Numbered from the stretch's first letter, positions 22,986-33,465 are shown. The stretch is 64,000 bases of DNA from Semisulcospira habei (GCA_036245525.1 BTPG01000003.1:211978445-212042444), one strand, 5' to 3'. The notes: generated by a model not told the origin, from the letters alone. A program made the numbers and translations.

Positions 22986-23112
22986 TGTGCGCTGGCCTGT
23001 AATTTGGGACTTTACAGCCTAGAATCTTTTATAGTGTGCTGGTCTGCGATTTTGGATCTTACGGCCTGTGGCCTGTGGCCTGTGGCCGTAAGATCCAAAA
23101 TCGCAGACCCGC
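22986..23112. repeat. Family C palindrome with apex repeat, plus a lone half-arm
   Basis: A single left arm (GTGCGCTGGCCTGTAATTTGGG) at 22988 is followed by a full hairpin at 23034-23112. In the full hairpin both arms read CTGCGATTTTGGATCTTACGGCC or its complement, and the loop holds GGCCTGT repeated three times. Confidence 0.85.
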
Positions 23113-23375
23113 TTAGGTTTGTCTTTGGTATCGGCGTTCTTGGCGTTTAATCGACAGTATAGATCCATTTCCCATGACCGCTGCTAGAAGTTTGTTTCAT
23201 GTTCGGGTTTTGGTTGGATTCAAAGTCTGGCACTTTTGTCTTAAACATAGGCCCAGTCGTGTGTTGTTATGTGGGGTGGGGCCTTGCGTCTCAAAGCCGT
23301 AGGTTTAAAAAATAAAAACAAACAGCCTCTCACATATCTGTACACATTAAACTTCGGATTATTTATTTATTTTAT

Positions 23376-23399
23376 ATTATTATTATTATTATTATTTTA

Positions 23400-23478
<79 letters not shown>
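23376..23478. repeat. (TTA)n microsatellite
   Basis: About 30 TTA units, interrupted once by TTTATA, preceded by TTTATTTATTTTA. Confidence 0.95.
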
Positions 23479-23539
23479 TGTTTAACTTCGGATTAAAACA
23501 AATCGCCAGGGGACCCAATTTTCCTTTTCCGAAGTTTGT

Positions 23540-23723
23540 TATAAGCGAAGTGATGTCGTGCTATGAAAAAGCGTTATTATATCGGACTTTTGTTATGTCC
23601 GACCCTGTTATCAGCGAAGTAGACTGTATATCTGAAGTTTAGAATCCTCACAGGCCTCTGAAAAAAGTGTTATTATATCGGACTTTTGTTATGTCCGACC
23701 CCGTTATGCGCCAAGTAGACAGC
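23540..23723. repeat. Tandem copies of a GTTATTATATCGGACTTTTG unit
   Basis: GTTATTATATCGGACTTTTG, then TTATGTCCGACCC.GTTAT, occurs at about 23571 and 23668. Diverged single copies recur at 25866-25900 and 26650-26712 (TTATCCGACTTGTGTTGTGT). Confidence 0.75.
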
Positions 23724-24212
23724 AGAGGAGAACCCAACGGAGAAAGAAACACGCTTAGAAAAGGCAGTTACAACACAATTTATTAACCCATTCAGCCCCG
23801 ACGCACCACAGCAGGAGATGGGTCGACCATGTTAATTCGAGGGTAGTGCCAGATTAGCTTGGCGCCTGTCGGCGCCCAGCTAATCTGGCACTGCCCTTGA
23901 ATTATCATGGTCGATCCAACTCCTGCAACTGGTGCATAGTTATTAGATGACGCCTCTAGAATTTGGGAAATACGGGCGTCGGGCTGAATGAGTTAATATT
24001 TTGGGTAAAGACACTCTTTTCAAAATAGACAAACAAACAAACATAGAGATCAGAATTCACCTTTCCTCTGCGATAATGAAGATAAGTAGCGACTGATTTC
24101 TACATTTGTTTGTTTGTCTATATTGTCTATTACCCGAAATATTGATATACTGTGTTGTAACTGTCTTTTCTAAGCGCGTTTCTCTTTCCGTTGGGTTCCT
24201 TCTCAGCATTTT
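23724..24212. mobile_element. AACGGAGAAAG inverted-repeat element hosting a family-B MITE
   Basis: The left arm (CCCAACGGAGAAAGAAACAC...ACACAATTTATTAA) is answered at 24140-24212 by its complement. The family-B element at 23783-23996 has inserted at the TTAA of ATTTATTAA, which is uninterrupted in the copy at 1623-1872. Confidence 0.8.
23783..23996 (+). mobile_element. Family B (B1) hairpin MITE, full length
   Basis: The 214-bp element is bounded by TTAA with inverted termini TTAACCCATTCAGCCC and GGGCTGAATGAGTTAA. The hairpin at 23812-23926 has a few mismatches (GGCGCC versus GGCGCCC at the apex). No coding capacity. This copy shows the TTAA target most clearly, because its host repeat is also known. 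Confidence 0.92.
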
Positions 24213-24611
24213 AAACGATTGGCAGTCACCTCTTTGGCCTGGATGGCGAAGTAGACTGTATTATGTTGTCGCATGCAATTTTCTGCTGAAAGATGTGGTC
24301 AGCGAACTTTGCCTGTATCATTCATCAACCAAACAATTACCAGCCACACAACCAGCCAACCAATCAGCCAGCGTGCATATTGAATTAGTCAAGAATGGGA
24401 AGAATCAATGAATCAAAAGCTCCATATTAATCGGCATCAAAGTAAAACAGAGAAAGGGGACAACTCATGCTGACCTACATTAAAACCGGGACAATTCTTT
24501 TTCACCTATATCCATCGCAAGTGGTCGCGATCAGAGTCACTGTTTTACTCCACGTGGTACTTGAACCCTTTTCATTCTGATAAGACCCATTGCTTGTAGT
24601 GATTTTGACTG

Positions 24612-24706
24612 TGACAGTTCAAGGGTGGTGCCAGAATAGCTTGGCGCCAGAGGCGCCAAGCTATTCTGGCACCACCCTTGATCTGAAATGGTGGATCTAT
24701 CTCCTG
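24612..24706. repeat. Family B (B2) palindrome
   Basis: AGTTCAAGGGTGGTGCCAG and its complement surround a GGCGCCAGAGGCGCC apex. The right base is decayed (GATCTGAAATGGTGGATC). No TTAA ends were found. Confidence 0.85.
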
Positions 24707-24945
24707 ATTTGCAATACAGCCTTCATAGGGCAATAAGAAAAATTGGAAATTCAACCTGAGGATGTAATGAGTTGATCTTTGGCCGAACCAATGACCAATG
24801 TACGGATTTCCCAGGGGAGACAAGCAGTCCATCAGGCTTAAGCTTTTCACAGACGGTGGTCACAAGCTGGGTTTCTTTAAAACGCTGCATACCAATACCA
24901 AAGACCGAACCCATCTGGCGAAGAAGCTGCTAGAAATTATTGCCA

Positions 24946-25011
24946 GCAAGAGGCATAGAACAGCATGAGCCCCTGCACATGCGGGGGCTCATGAGGTGCC
25001 ATGCCTCTTGC
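24946..25011. repeat. Family A palindrome
   Basis: GCAAGAGGCATAGAACAGCATGAGCCCC pairs with GGGGCTCATGAGGTGCCATGCCTCTTGC, with mismatches in the middle of the stem. Confidence 0.85.
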
Positions 25012-25544
25012 GGTTGCGTCGTGCTGCCTTTTTCTCGGCAGTCCATCATTCTCAAAGTCCATCATTCTCAAAGTCCTTCGATTGTACGAGATAGTCAGTG
25101 TCTCTTTATTCTTCGACTTTCGCCGGACACTGCTGGAGATGCGCCGGCCCTGCCAGTTCAAGTGTGTTGTCTAGTTAGCTTTACAACTGTGGGAGATGTA
25201 TCAGCCTTGATATATCTGGGGTATTGCTTTAACATGTCTTTACTCATGATTCCTTACATTAACGTTTTGTAGCAATGAAACACCATGCTAAAACTAAAAA
25301 TCGGAAATCAGTTGTTCAATAGACATTGTCTCGAATCTCTTTAACTTTCATCAAGACAACGGATGGAGATGCGTTTCTCCTGATAGCTGAACGGTTGTGC
25401 TGGATTGCCCTTTATCGTTACAATGACCGCAAAAGAACACCGGCACCATTCTAGAACAAATAAACGGTGTGACAGATATTGTATTTTTAGGCAATTATCG
25501 TTGCCAGAGGGACTAAGCCTAAACTAATACAGACAATCCCATTC

Positions 25545-25610
25545 GCAAGAGGTGTAGATTCTCATGAGCCCCTGCAGTTGCAGGGGCTCATGAGAATCTA
25601 TGCCTCTTGC
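25545..25610. repeat. Family A palindrome, TTCTC/CCTGC subtype
   Basis: The left arm TAGATTCTCATGAGCCCCTG and its complement in the right arm share two paired changes relative to the ATCCTC/CCCGC type. The stretch 25011-25544 and most of 25611-26253 hold no recognised gene. A lone half-arm (GCAAGAGGCATGG) is at 26064. Confidence 0.88.
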
Positions 25611-26253
25611 TGGAACGATCAATCATGTGTATCTTTATCACTGCTCCTTTAGCCGAGTAAATCAGCGGGAGCACAGACTGTCTATGATCAAAGGGTGGCG
25701 TGGTCTTTGTGTCCTGACTGATGGCATGTGTTCAAGCATTATGCGCGCTTCTCTGTGATTCTGACCCTTCCAGCCAACGGTCGGAACCGGTGTTATCATG
25801 TATAGGCGGTCACGGTCGATCTATAGACAGTAAAGTTCGTCTGTAACAAATCGCCATTTTCTGGTTGTTATATCCGAAGTTTGTAATAAGCGAAGTAATT
25901 TCTATAGAAAGATGGTTGTGGCCTAACGTGCGTATTGCTTCCGGTGCATGTAGTAACGATTCCGCAAGAAATAGTTCCACAAATTTCTACCCTTTATGCC
26001 GGCCAATTGTTTTAAGGTGTAAAACTTCAAAGTTTTTCCCCCTTTTGGGGCGTTTTGACTAGCAGCAAGAGGCATGGACACGTGGTGTGAAAAAGAGCAA
26101 AATTTGGGTAATTGTAGTCGAGCAAGTGTGTTGACGGGCGCCTTATGTGGGGCATGTGCACAGTTGTATGCAGGCTTGCAGACGGCAGTATTATCATGGG
26201 GTACTCAGTGCATCACAGTGTTGCGGAAAGTTTTACGCTAACAGACAATTTGT

Positions 26254-26467
26254 TTAACCCATTCGACCCTGACGCACTACAGCAGGAGACGGGTCGACCA
26301 TGATAATTCAAGGGTAGTGCCAGATTAGCTTGGCGCCTGTCGGCGCCAAGCTAATCTGGCACTGCCCTTGAATTATCATGGTCGATCCATCTCCTGCAAC
26401 TGGTACATAGTCATTAGACGACTTCTCCAACATTTGGGAAATACGGCCGTCGGGCTGAATGAGCTAA
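26254..26467 (+). mobile_element. Family B (B1) hairpin MITE
   Basis: TTAACCCATTCGACCCTGACG opens it and CGTCGGGCTGAATGAGCTAA closes it, with the terminal TTAA decayed to CTAA. The hairpin at 26282-26398 is almost perfect. Confidence 0.9.
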
Positions 26468-26722
26468 GAATTGTTGGAACTGTTTCTCCTGTCATATGCT
26501 CCGCGTAGAATTTGTGTGTGGGCAGAAAGTTTCTTCCTTCATAGCTTTGTGTTGCAAGAGGCTGACAGAGAAGAGTGTGTGAAAAGGGGGGGGGGATGGG
26601 GGGGGGGGGTAATCTCATATGGGGAGTTGAACCTGTCAGGACTTCTGACAAAGTGTTGCTATTATCCGACTTGTGTTGTGTCCGACCTTGTTATAAGCGG
26701 AGTAGACTGTACCTTGTCCGTA

Positions 26723-27012
26723 CACGATAGTCCAAAATAGCTCAGGCGGTAAGCATCGAAGCGAAAGAGAGCGTCGGGTTGTGGGTTCGAGTCCCCGTCT
26801 CGGTAGATGGGGGGAAAAGAAAAGACGGGCTTGTTTCAATACCGCCATGCCCGTCGAAAGGTTCTGGTAAATCAAAGTGACACAGTTGAAGAGCGTGTGA
26901 ATTGATCATTGATCAGGTCGTACTCCATAGGCAATAGCTGTCCTTGTCCCCCGTAACCCGCCCTCCAGGGCCGTCCGTTATCACGCCGGTACCGTGGACG
27001 TTATACCCCGAG
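26723..27012 (+). mobile_element. tRNA-derived SINE, full length
   Basis: The tRNA-like head has an A-box-like AGCTCAGGCGGTAAG and a B-box GGTTCGAGTCC, spaced as in pol III type 2 promoters. It is followed by a unique body (TAAATCAAAGTGACACAGTT, ATAGGCAATAG, GGGCCGTCCGTTATCAC) and a tail GTGGACGTTATACCCCGAGC-GAACCAACC. Other copies are at 37946-38273 (minus, full), 39312-39473, 43940-44151 and 45636-45815 (partial). No protein is expected. Confidence 0.85.
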
Positions 27013-27290
27013 CGAACCAACCAAGCATCTTGCTGTAGCGTGCCAGGGCTGGGCAGACGGCCGATGCTACTTGCAGTAACGTCAGGCGTGTGGGCTTGTC
27101 CAGTCTCGGCAAATATGAGCGTATTTGTCGCTTTGAAAGGGAGTTTCCGCGCTAGAGACACTCCTGTCTATAATCGAACGCTGTGCCTACATTTGCCGTA
27201 TATGGACCGCTTTCCCCTCCATGGCCACCATTTTCACTTACTTCCATCGAATTGTCCTCAGTCATGCGTGCAATTAGCTGGAGACAAGTC

Positions 27291-27374
27291 CGTCGACCGT
27301 CACAGGTCAAGTGTAGTACCTGATTAGCTTGGCGCCTGAAGGCGCCAAGCACTTGACCTGTGGCGGTCGATCCA
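27291..27374. repeat. Divergent family-B-like palindrome
   Basis: GACCGTCACAGGTCAAGTG is answered by CACTTGACCTGTGGCGGTC, with GCTTGGCGCCTGAAGGCGCCAAGC at the apex. The middle of the left arm (TAGTACCTGATTA) has no partner. Confidence 0.8.
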
Positions 27375-27756
27375 TTTACCGCACTTGGTGCCGTACCGGC
27401 GGGACTGAAAGCTTATTACAAGTTCTCAGTGAGTCATCCATCTGACAGCCTCCCTGTCAGTCTACGGCCAAATCTCTGGGAGTGGCTCAACTGAGGAGGT
27501 CGTACAACGAAAGTCAAATATGCTATACGCACTCAACGATGAATACGAAATAATGCTCCGCTCACTCAGTGGAGAGCATGTTAGGAACAGTAACCATAAT
27601 TTGCTGTGTTCTTCCTGCAATAAATCGTTTCTGAGTGAAGTTGTTTGTGTGTATTCACGAATGCTACTTTGCCTATAAATTTAGCGTACTTTGTGCCTGT
27701 ACTTCCTTGCATACACATGAAATTAAGAAAGCTATTCGTGCGTTCTGTTATTCTCT

Positions 27757-28255
27757 TGGGGGCCCGCCACACATGCCGAGTGTGCCCCGATTTTGAAGCC
27801 GATTCCGATCCGATTGCGATCGGATGACGTCATATATCCGATCCGATCCCAATCGGCTGGGAATCGGGTGTTTGAAACCTGCTGTATTTTTCCGATCCGA
27901 ATCGGCCCCGATTGTAAGCTTCAACTAATCAGAGCGCGTCTCGCAAAGCACGTCGTTTCAGTTTGAAAATGGCGGAAGATCGGCAGTACCACCTTCGTTG
28001 CCGATGTTTCGCCCGCCTCTTCCCGAATATGATGCAGAACTGCTGATAATGCAAGCGCATGATCATCACTGTCAAAACTAGCAGCCATTTCGCTGAACAG
28101 GTACGACCTTGATCTTCGATTCAAACCGGTCGGCTAAAAAAAAAGTCGGGGAATGTGTGGCAGTGCACACGTTTTTGCAGTCCGGTCCGATCACACTCCG
28201 ATTCGAAACTGCTCGAGAATCGGCCTAAAAATCGGCATGTGTGGCGGGGCCTTTA
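27757..28255. mobile_element. MITE with GGCCCCGCCACACATGCCGA termini
   Basis: GGGCCCGCCACACATGCCGA at the left and TCGGCATGTGTGGCGGGGCC at the right form a roughly 20-bp inverted repeat. Sub-terminal CCGATTCCGATCCGAT repeats also lie in both halves. On the minus strand at about 27960-28090 a short frame reads MAASFDSDDHALALSAVLHH, possibly a relic of a transposase N-terminus, which would make this a deletion derivative. The superfamily is uncertain (Harbinger- or hAT-like) and no clear TSD was seen. Confidence 0.7.
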
Positions 28256-28491
28256 GGCACTGAGTGCGCATAGCGTTTAGTACACACTCCGTGCGTTTAG
28301 ACTTGACTGAAATCTCCAATGATCGACCTTGTTGTACAAGAAAACACATACAAACTGGAGGCCGTTCCACACCATGCGCAGGTCTTCATGGAAGTTAATG
28401 CTTCTTAAAATCAACGATTGTACTAGAGGAAAGTTAATGTACAGTGTCGGCAGTATGTAGCGAGGTTTCGCTTGCAACGACTGAATGACTG

Positions 28492-29346
28492 TGTTACGAT
28501 TGTGGTTGTGTTTTCCTGTGAGAGCGTACATGTGTTATTCGTAGGAAACGATATGTTGTTTATTTGAGCTATCACGGTTATGATTTCGTGCCTTTTTAGT
28601 AAGATTTTCTTTTGTTCGTGAGTAGAGCCGTTTTCGTTTTGTTGTGTTTAGTCCGGTGCGTTGTAGAAGGGTCGCACTGTCTAGTGGCCTCGTAAGTGTC
28701 ACGTCGGTTAGGTGACATCGCAACATTTTTCGCTACTTTTTTGTTTTCCTGTGCGCTTGTAGTGAGCAGCTTTTATTTTGTTTGGTGAATGTTCTCGTAC
28801 CTTTTTGAGCTATCATAGATAGGGATACCATACTTTTATGTGTCTTTATTATACGTTAGAATTTAGAGCTGAAGTGAGCAGCCGTGTTTTTGTAGCCTGA
28901 TATATTGTTTCTGGAAAATTCATGTTAATGAGTTTCGGCTGCGCGTTTCTGGTTGTTTGAGTTCATGATTTCCGTAGAAGATTCTAGATTTTGATAGAGT
29001 ATATAAGGAGGGCGCTGGGAAAGCCCGTTAGTACATTGTCTTGCTTTGTCAGTTGTAGAGATACGCAGTTTATGGCGAGAGACGCTGTGTATGGGAAACT
29101 TTGAGTCGTAGTGAGGACATAGCAGAAGAGACTTTGTATTCAGTAGTTTGTGCATTTGAAAGAGCATTACTGTGAGGATATCGCATCGCTGAATTAAATA
29201 TTGTTGGAACTGTTACTCCAGTTTTGTCTACATCCTTAAGCCACGGTTGACGGATTGCAGCTGAATGAGGTCTATTTAAAAGAACTCTACGTGCGTGTGT
29301 GTCTAGTGTGTTTATCATACTTCGACTACAACTCCACCACGTAACA
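28492..29346 (+). repeat. 5' LTR of the Gypsy-type element
   Basis: The 855-bp LTR begins TGTTACGATTG and ends CCACGTAACA. A TATA-like TATATAAGG is at 29000. The minus-strand 63-codon frame present in both LTRs is not supported as a gene. Confidence 0.95.
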
Positions 29347-29348
29347 TT

Positions 29349-29368
29349 TTGGCGACCCCGACGAGACC
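29349..29368 (+). promoter_or_regulatory. Primer-binding site, tRNA-Trp-like
   Basis: TTTGGCGACCCCGACGAGAC starts 2-3 bases after the LTR. It matches the complement of the animal tRNA-Trp 3' end (TGGTGACCCCGACG) except for one base in the first 14. Use of tRNA-Trp as primer is known in the CsRn1 group of Gypsy elements. Confidence 0.75.
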
Positions 29369-29428
29369 TCTTCAGTTGGTTCAGTGGAAAGGGTAGCAGG
29401 AGAAAACAGCCAGCAGTGAAAAGCAGAG

Positions 29429-31474
29429 ATGGCGACATCGGAGATGGAGATATTCCTGAAAATTGGAAAGGAATGTGGACTCGAAGGAGCTCAACTCCTC
29501 GAGTTTGTAAAGGAGAGAGAAGAGAAAGAAGAAAAGAGACGAGAGAGAGAAGAAAAGGAGAGATTGGAGAGAGAAGAGAAAGAAGAGAAGAAACGAGAGA
29601 AAGAAGAAAAGGAGAGACTGGAGAGAGAAGAGAAAGAAGAAAAGAAACGAGAGAAAGAAGAAAAGGAGAGACTGGAGAGAGAAGAGAAAGAAGAAAAGAA
29701 ACGAGAGAAAGAAGAAAATGAGAGACTGGAGAGAGAAGCGAAAGAAGAAAAGAAACGAGAGAAAGAAGAAAAGGAGAGACTGGAAAGAGAAGAAAGAGCC
29801 AAAGAACGTGAAATCAGGAGACTCGAAATCCAAGCAGAAGAAGCAGACAAACAGCGAAGAGAGGCAGAGAAACAACGAGAAGAGGAGAGAGAAGAGGCGG
29901 AGAGGCAGCGTCAACACGAAATTCATCTAAAGCAGATGGAGATTGAGGCACAGAGCCAGAGAACTAATGAAGCAACAGCATTAGCGAGCAGAGAACAAAC
30001 AGCCCGTGCGTCAAAACTTCCACCTTTCATTGAAAATTCAGATACGATGGATGCTTATCTGGAGCGATTCGAGCGCTTCGCAAATAGCAACAATTGGAAA
30101 CAAGAGACTTGGCCTATTAAACTGAGCGCACTTCTAACTGGCAAAGCGCTTGAATTTTACACCCGTTTACCAAGAGAAGAAGCCGAAGATTATACACAGT
30201 TGAAAGCCGCCCTGTTGAGACAGTACGACTTCACTGAAGAAGGTTACAGGCGACGATTTCGGAACTGCAAGCCTGAAGAAGGAGAAACACCCGGCCTATT
30301 CATTGAGAGAATCAGAAGCTACCTGGAGAAATGGATAGAGCTGGCTGGTCTAAATAGAGAGTACCAAGACCTGTGCGACCTCATCATCAAAGAACAAGTT
30401 TTCAGTGCATGTTCTAAGGACCAGGCCGCCCACCTCAGAGAGCAAAAAGACCAGTCACTAAAGGCCCTGGCCGACTTCGCTCAAAGATACCTTGACGCTC
30501 ACAACATGAAGTTCGGGTCCAGTAAGCCACAGCGTGTGTCTGCACCAGCAGAGGAAATCCACAATGTCAGAGACACCCCGAGATACAAGCCAGTGGAGAA
30601 CCTGATATGTTTTCTCTGTGGAAAGAAAGGTCACAAAGCGATACGGTGTCCTTCTAAAGATGTTCCCCGAGGCGACAACATCAGAAGATCCAACCAAGAT
30701 CGTGGGATAGCAGGCAGAAGCAGTACCACGTCTCAACACAGAGCTGCCGCTGTATTAGCTAATGATGTGACGTCATCCAATGACTTTGAATCCAGAGAAA
30801 AACGAGCGACACCAGAACTGATCGAATCTTTCAGAAAGAATGGACGCATCCCAGTAGGAGATGGGACTACATTTTTACCAGTCTCAAACATCGCGCTGCC
30901 TGAGAATGAAGTGCCGAACATGCCGGTGGTGTCAGGATTCGTCGGCGACACACCAGTGAGAGTGTTGAGAGACACTGGTTGCAGCTGCATCATCGTGAGA
31001 GAGGACCTAGTAGCTGAAGACCAGAAGCTACAGGAGTGGACCACCCTCATTTTGGCTGACGGAACTGTAAGGATTATCCCCCTTGCCAAAGTCAGTGTCG
31101 ACACCCCATACTTGACAGGAGAGATGAAGGCGTTGTGCGTGAAGACGCCAGTCTACGACCTCATCATCGGAAACATTGATGGTGCCAGAAATGCAGACGA
31201 TCCAGATCCAGAGTGGAGACCTGAAATATGTTCTGTTACCACGAAAAGTCAAGCAGAGAAGAGTCACCAGACCATCCCTCTAAATGTGGCGGACAACACG
31301 GAAGCAGCAGTGATAAATAAAGACAGGCTGGTGGAGCTACAGGGAGGTCAAGACAAACAAAAATCGGCGGAATCGGTGCGTCTTGCTGATGACGAAAGAC
31401 TAGACGACGAGAACCTATTTGACCTTAATGATCTCCGACATAAAGAGGATGTAGAAGATATCCAGTTCGGTTAG
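29429..31474 (+). CDS. gag-pr: Gag-protease of the Gypsy-type element
   Basis: The 681-residue frame starts 82 bp behind the LTR. Residues about 30-190 are almost purely Glu/Lys/Arg, built from 18-residue (54-bp) repeats. This should form a long charged helix and is unusual in a Gag. A capsid-like region follows (about 200-370), then one zinc knuckle CFLCGKKGHKAIRC (C-X2-C-X4-H-X4-C, about 395) and an aspartic protease with RDTGCS (about 513) and DLIIGN (about 575). Gag packages the RNA in cytoplasmic particles and the protease matures it. The frame ends at TAG (31472-31474), and the RT continues directly in the same frame. The stop is therefore either a readthrough signal or a nonsense mutation. 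Confidence 0.9.
   Translation: MATSEMEIFLKIGKECGLEGAQLLEFVKEREEKEEKRREREEKERLEREEKEEKKREKEEKERLEREEKEEKKREKEEKERLEREEKEEKKREKEENERLEREAKEEKKREKEEKERLEREERAKEREIRRLEIQAEEADKQRREAEKQREEEREEAERQRQHEIHLKQMEIEAQSQRTNEATALASREQTARASKLPPFIENSDTMDAYLERFERFANSNNWKQETWPIKLSALLTGKALEFYTRLPREEAEDYTQLKAALLRQYDFTEEGYRRRFRNCKPEEGETPGLFIERIRSYLEKWIELAGLNREYQDLCDLIIKEQVFSACSKDQAAHLREQKDQSLKALADFAQRYLDAHNMKFGSSKPQRVSAPAEEIHNVRDTPRYKPVENLICFLCGKKGHKAIRCPSKDVPRGDNIRRSNQDRGIAGRSSTTSQHRAAAVLANDVTSSNDFESREKRATPELIESFRKNGRIPVGDGTTFLPVSNIALPENEVPNMPVVSGFVGDTPVRVLRDTGCSCIIVREDLVAEDQKLQEWTTLILADGTVRIIPLAKVSVDTPYLTGEMKALCVKTPVYDLIIGNIDGARNADDPDPEWRPEICSVTTKSQAEKSHQTIPLNVADNTEAAVINKDRLVELQGGQDKQKSAESVRLADDERLDDENLFDLNDLRHKEDVEDIQFG
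29550..29830 (+). repeat. 54-bp minisatellite inside gag
   Basis: Successive GGAGAGACTGG landmarks lie 54 bp apart (29611, 29665, ...), giving about five units of 18 codons. The period is a multiple of three, so copy-number change keeps the frame. Confidence 0.9.
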
Positions 31475-33251
31475 AATCTGACCCAGACTCAACGTGAAGA
31501 ACTGCGCGTCCTGACTCAAGAGTTCGAGCATCGGTTTACACCTGACCCAGGGACAACAGACACCATCCTACACGAGGTAAACCTGACATCAAACGAGCCA
31601 GTTCGCAGCAAACCTTATCGTCTTCCTTATAACACGAGAGAACAATTGAAAAAGGATATCAAGGAAATGCTGAGTCTGAATGTCATCAGAGAGTTCAAGT
31701 CACCCTATGCGTCCCCAGTTGTCATCGTGAAGAAACCAGATGGATCCAACCGAGTGTGTGTGGACTATCGCAGACTCAATAAACTAACACTCTTTGATCC
31801 AGAGCCTATGCCCACAGCAGAAGAACTGTTCCAGAAGGTCAGTGGAGACCGATTTTTCTCCAAAATTGACTTAAGCAAAGGGTATTGGCAAATCAAGGTT
31901 GCATAAAAAGATATCCCCAAGACAGCGTTCGTCACACCCGACGGTCATTGGGAGTTCCTGAAGATGCCTTTTGGTATGGTGAACAGTGGTGCCACATTAA
32001 AGAGAGGACTGAAAAAGATCCTAAAAGATATGCAAAATGTGGTCTTTTACTGGGATGACATTTTGATCCATACCAAAACTTGGGAGGACCACCTCAAAGC
32101 CCTCCGAGAACTGTTCCAAAGACTGTCAGATGCGAATTTCACCATCCGTCCAAGCAAGTGTATTCTTGGGGCTGACAACATAGACTTCATTGGACATAAA
32201 TTGAGCGAAGGTTTAAAGGGGCTACACGACGCCAACGTGCAGAAGATCAGGGATGCCCCGCGACCTACGACCAAGACGCAAGTCTGCTCATTTATGGGCT
32301 TGGCGAACTACTACCGGGAGTTCATACCAAACTTTGCGGCAGTTACAGCACCCCTGACTGATTTGCTGAGGAAAGGACAACCTAACATAGTGAAGTGGGA
32401 AGATGCCCAAGAGCGAGCATTCCAGGCGGTTCGAGACATCCTAACCGAGAAGCCTATTCTACACCTTCCTGACCCGTTGAAAATGTTCTTCCTGAGAACA
32501 GACGCCTCCAACGAAGGAGTAGGTGCTTGATTGATTGATTGTACATTGCTTAACGTCCCGACAGCAACAAGGCTTTCTCAGGACGTGCCTGCACTGCTTG
32601 TGAAAAAAAATAAACAGAACATTGAATGTATGTTGCCAGCCGGTCTAATACATTAAATAAACCTAACACATGGGGCCTAAATAAAGCTAAGACCATTTAG
32701 CAACACACATCCAATATCAAGAGCTACAGGCAGTGCAGACAGTAGGGAGAGTTTTAAAAAGGCAAATACAGGTGAATGGACAAAGGGTAGACAGAAATAC
32801 ATGCCCCAGAATAGAGAGAAAAACCCACCCTGTGGGGCTGACCAGGGTGACCCTGGGAACTAAAAAATACCTAACCCCACCCAAGTCCCCCAGGGCAGAC
32901 CCGGGTGGGGGGTGGGGAGTAGGTGCTGTCTTGATGCAAGAAGATAACGGAAAACTCCACCGAGTGAGCTACGCCAGCAGAAAGTTGACCAGAGCTGAGA
33001 GAAACTACTCGACCATCGAGAAAGAGTGCCTAGCCATCATTTGGGGAGTAAGGCAATTCGAACTGTACCTTCTGGGAGTGCCATTTGTTCTCCAAACAGA
33101 TCATCAGCCCTTGAACTATCTAAACTCTGCAAAGTTTACAAATTCTTGTATTATGAGATGGGCGATGTTTTTGCAGAATTTTGACATTAAACTACAGTCT
33201 ATTAAGGGTTCGCAGAATGTTGGAGCAGATTACCTGAGCAGAGCAGTTTAA
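31475..33251 (+). pseudogene. pol: Reverse transcriptase-RNase H of the Gypsy-type element, broken
   Basis: RT motifs run in order: SPYASPVVIVKKPDGSNRVC, VDYRRLN, FSKIDLSKGYWQI, MPFGMVNSGATL, catalytic FYWDD (about 32050), FIGHKLSEG and FMGLANYYREFIPNF. RNase H follows (LRTDASNEGVGA, then after the insert SYASRKLTRAERNYSTIEKE, LQTDHQPLNYL, ADYLSR). The region begins in frame behind the gag-pr stop. A TAA at 31904-31906 interrupts the same frame, and a SINE at 32528-32915 splits RNase H at GVGA. The frame stops at TAA 33249-33251, where an integrase would normally begin. The YWDD variant keeps both catalytic Asp residues. Confidence 0.9.
32528..32915 (-). mobile_element. SINE inserted in RNase H, 12-bp TSD
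   Basis: The insert is flanked by the direct repeat GGAGTAGGTGCT (32516-32527 and 32916-32927). Read on the minus strand it ends GTCGGGACGTTAAGCAATG-TACAATCAATCA, a SINE-type tail. Its body is unlike the tRNA SINE at 26723. Insert plus one TSD is 400 bp, so it also shifts the frame. Confidence 0.85.
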
Positions 33252-33445
33252 ATGAACATTTCTGTGTCCAGAACATTTGTATGAAACATTTCGATGCTCA
33301 GGACTGTTTACAGGAACTGTGAGACGTTTTTTTTTAATTCGATTTTTGATGTGTAGTTATTTTGTTTAGGGTTTTGTGTAGGTGTACACAGCCACAACCG
33401 TATTTTTGAAATTTGAGAAGAAATTTTTGTGAAATTTCATTCTTA

Positions 33446-33465
33446 AGAGGGGGGGGGGGGGGTAA
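33446..33465 (+). promoter_or_regulatory. Polypurine tract
   Basis: AAGAGGG followed by a G-run and TAA directly precedes the 3' LTR, the expected plus-strand priming site of LTR retroelements. Confidence 0.85.

Noticed and set aside
26740..26805. A genuine tRNA gene
   Set aside because: A and B boxes are present, but the acceptor stem does not close and the sequence continues into a SINE body shared with other copies.
28535..28726. Minus-strand 63-codon frame repeated in both LTRs
   Set aside because: It is duplicated only because the LTRs are duplicates. It has no family match and no start context, and long LTRs often contain chance frames.
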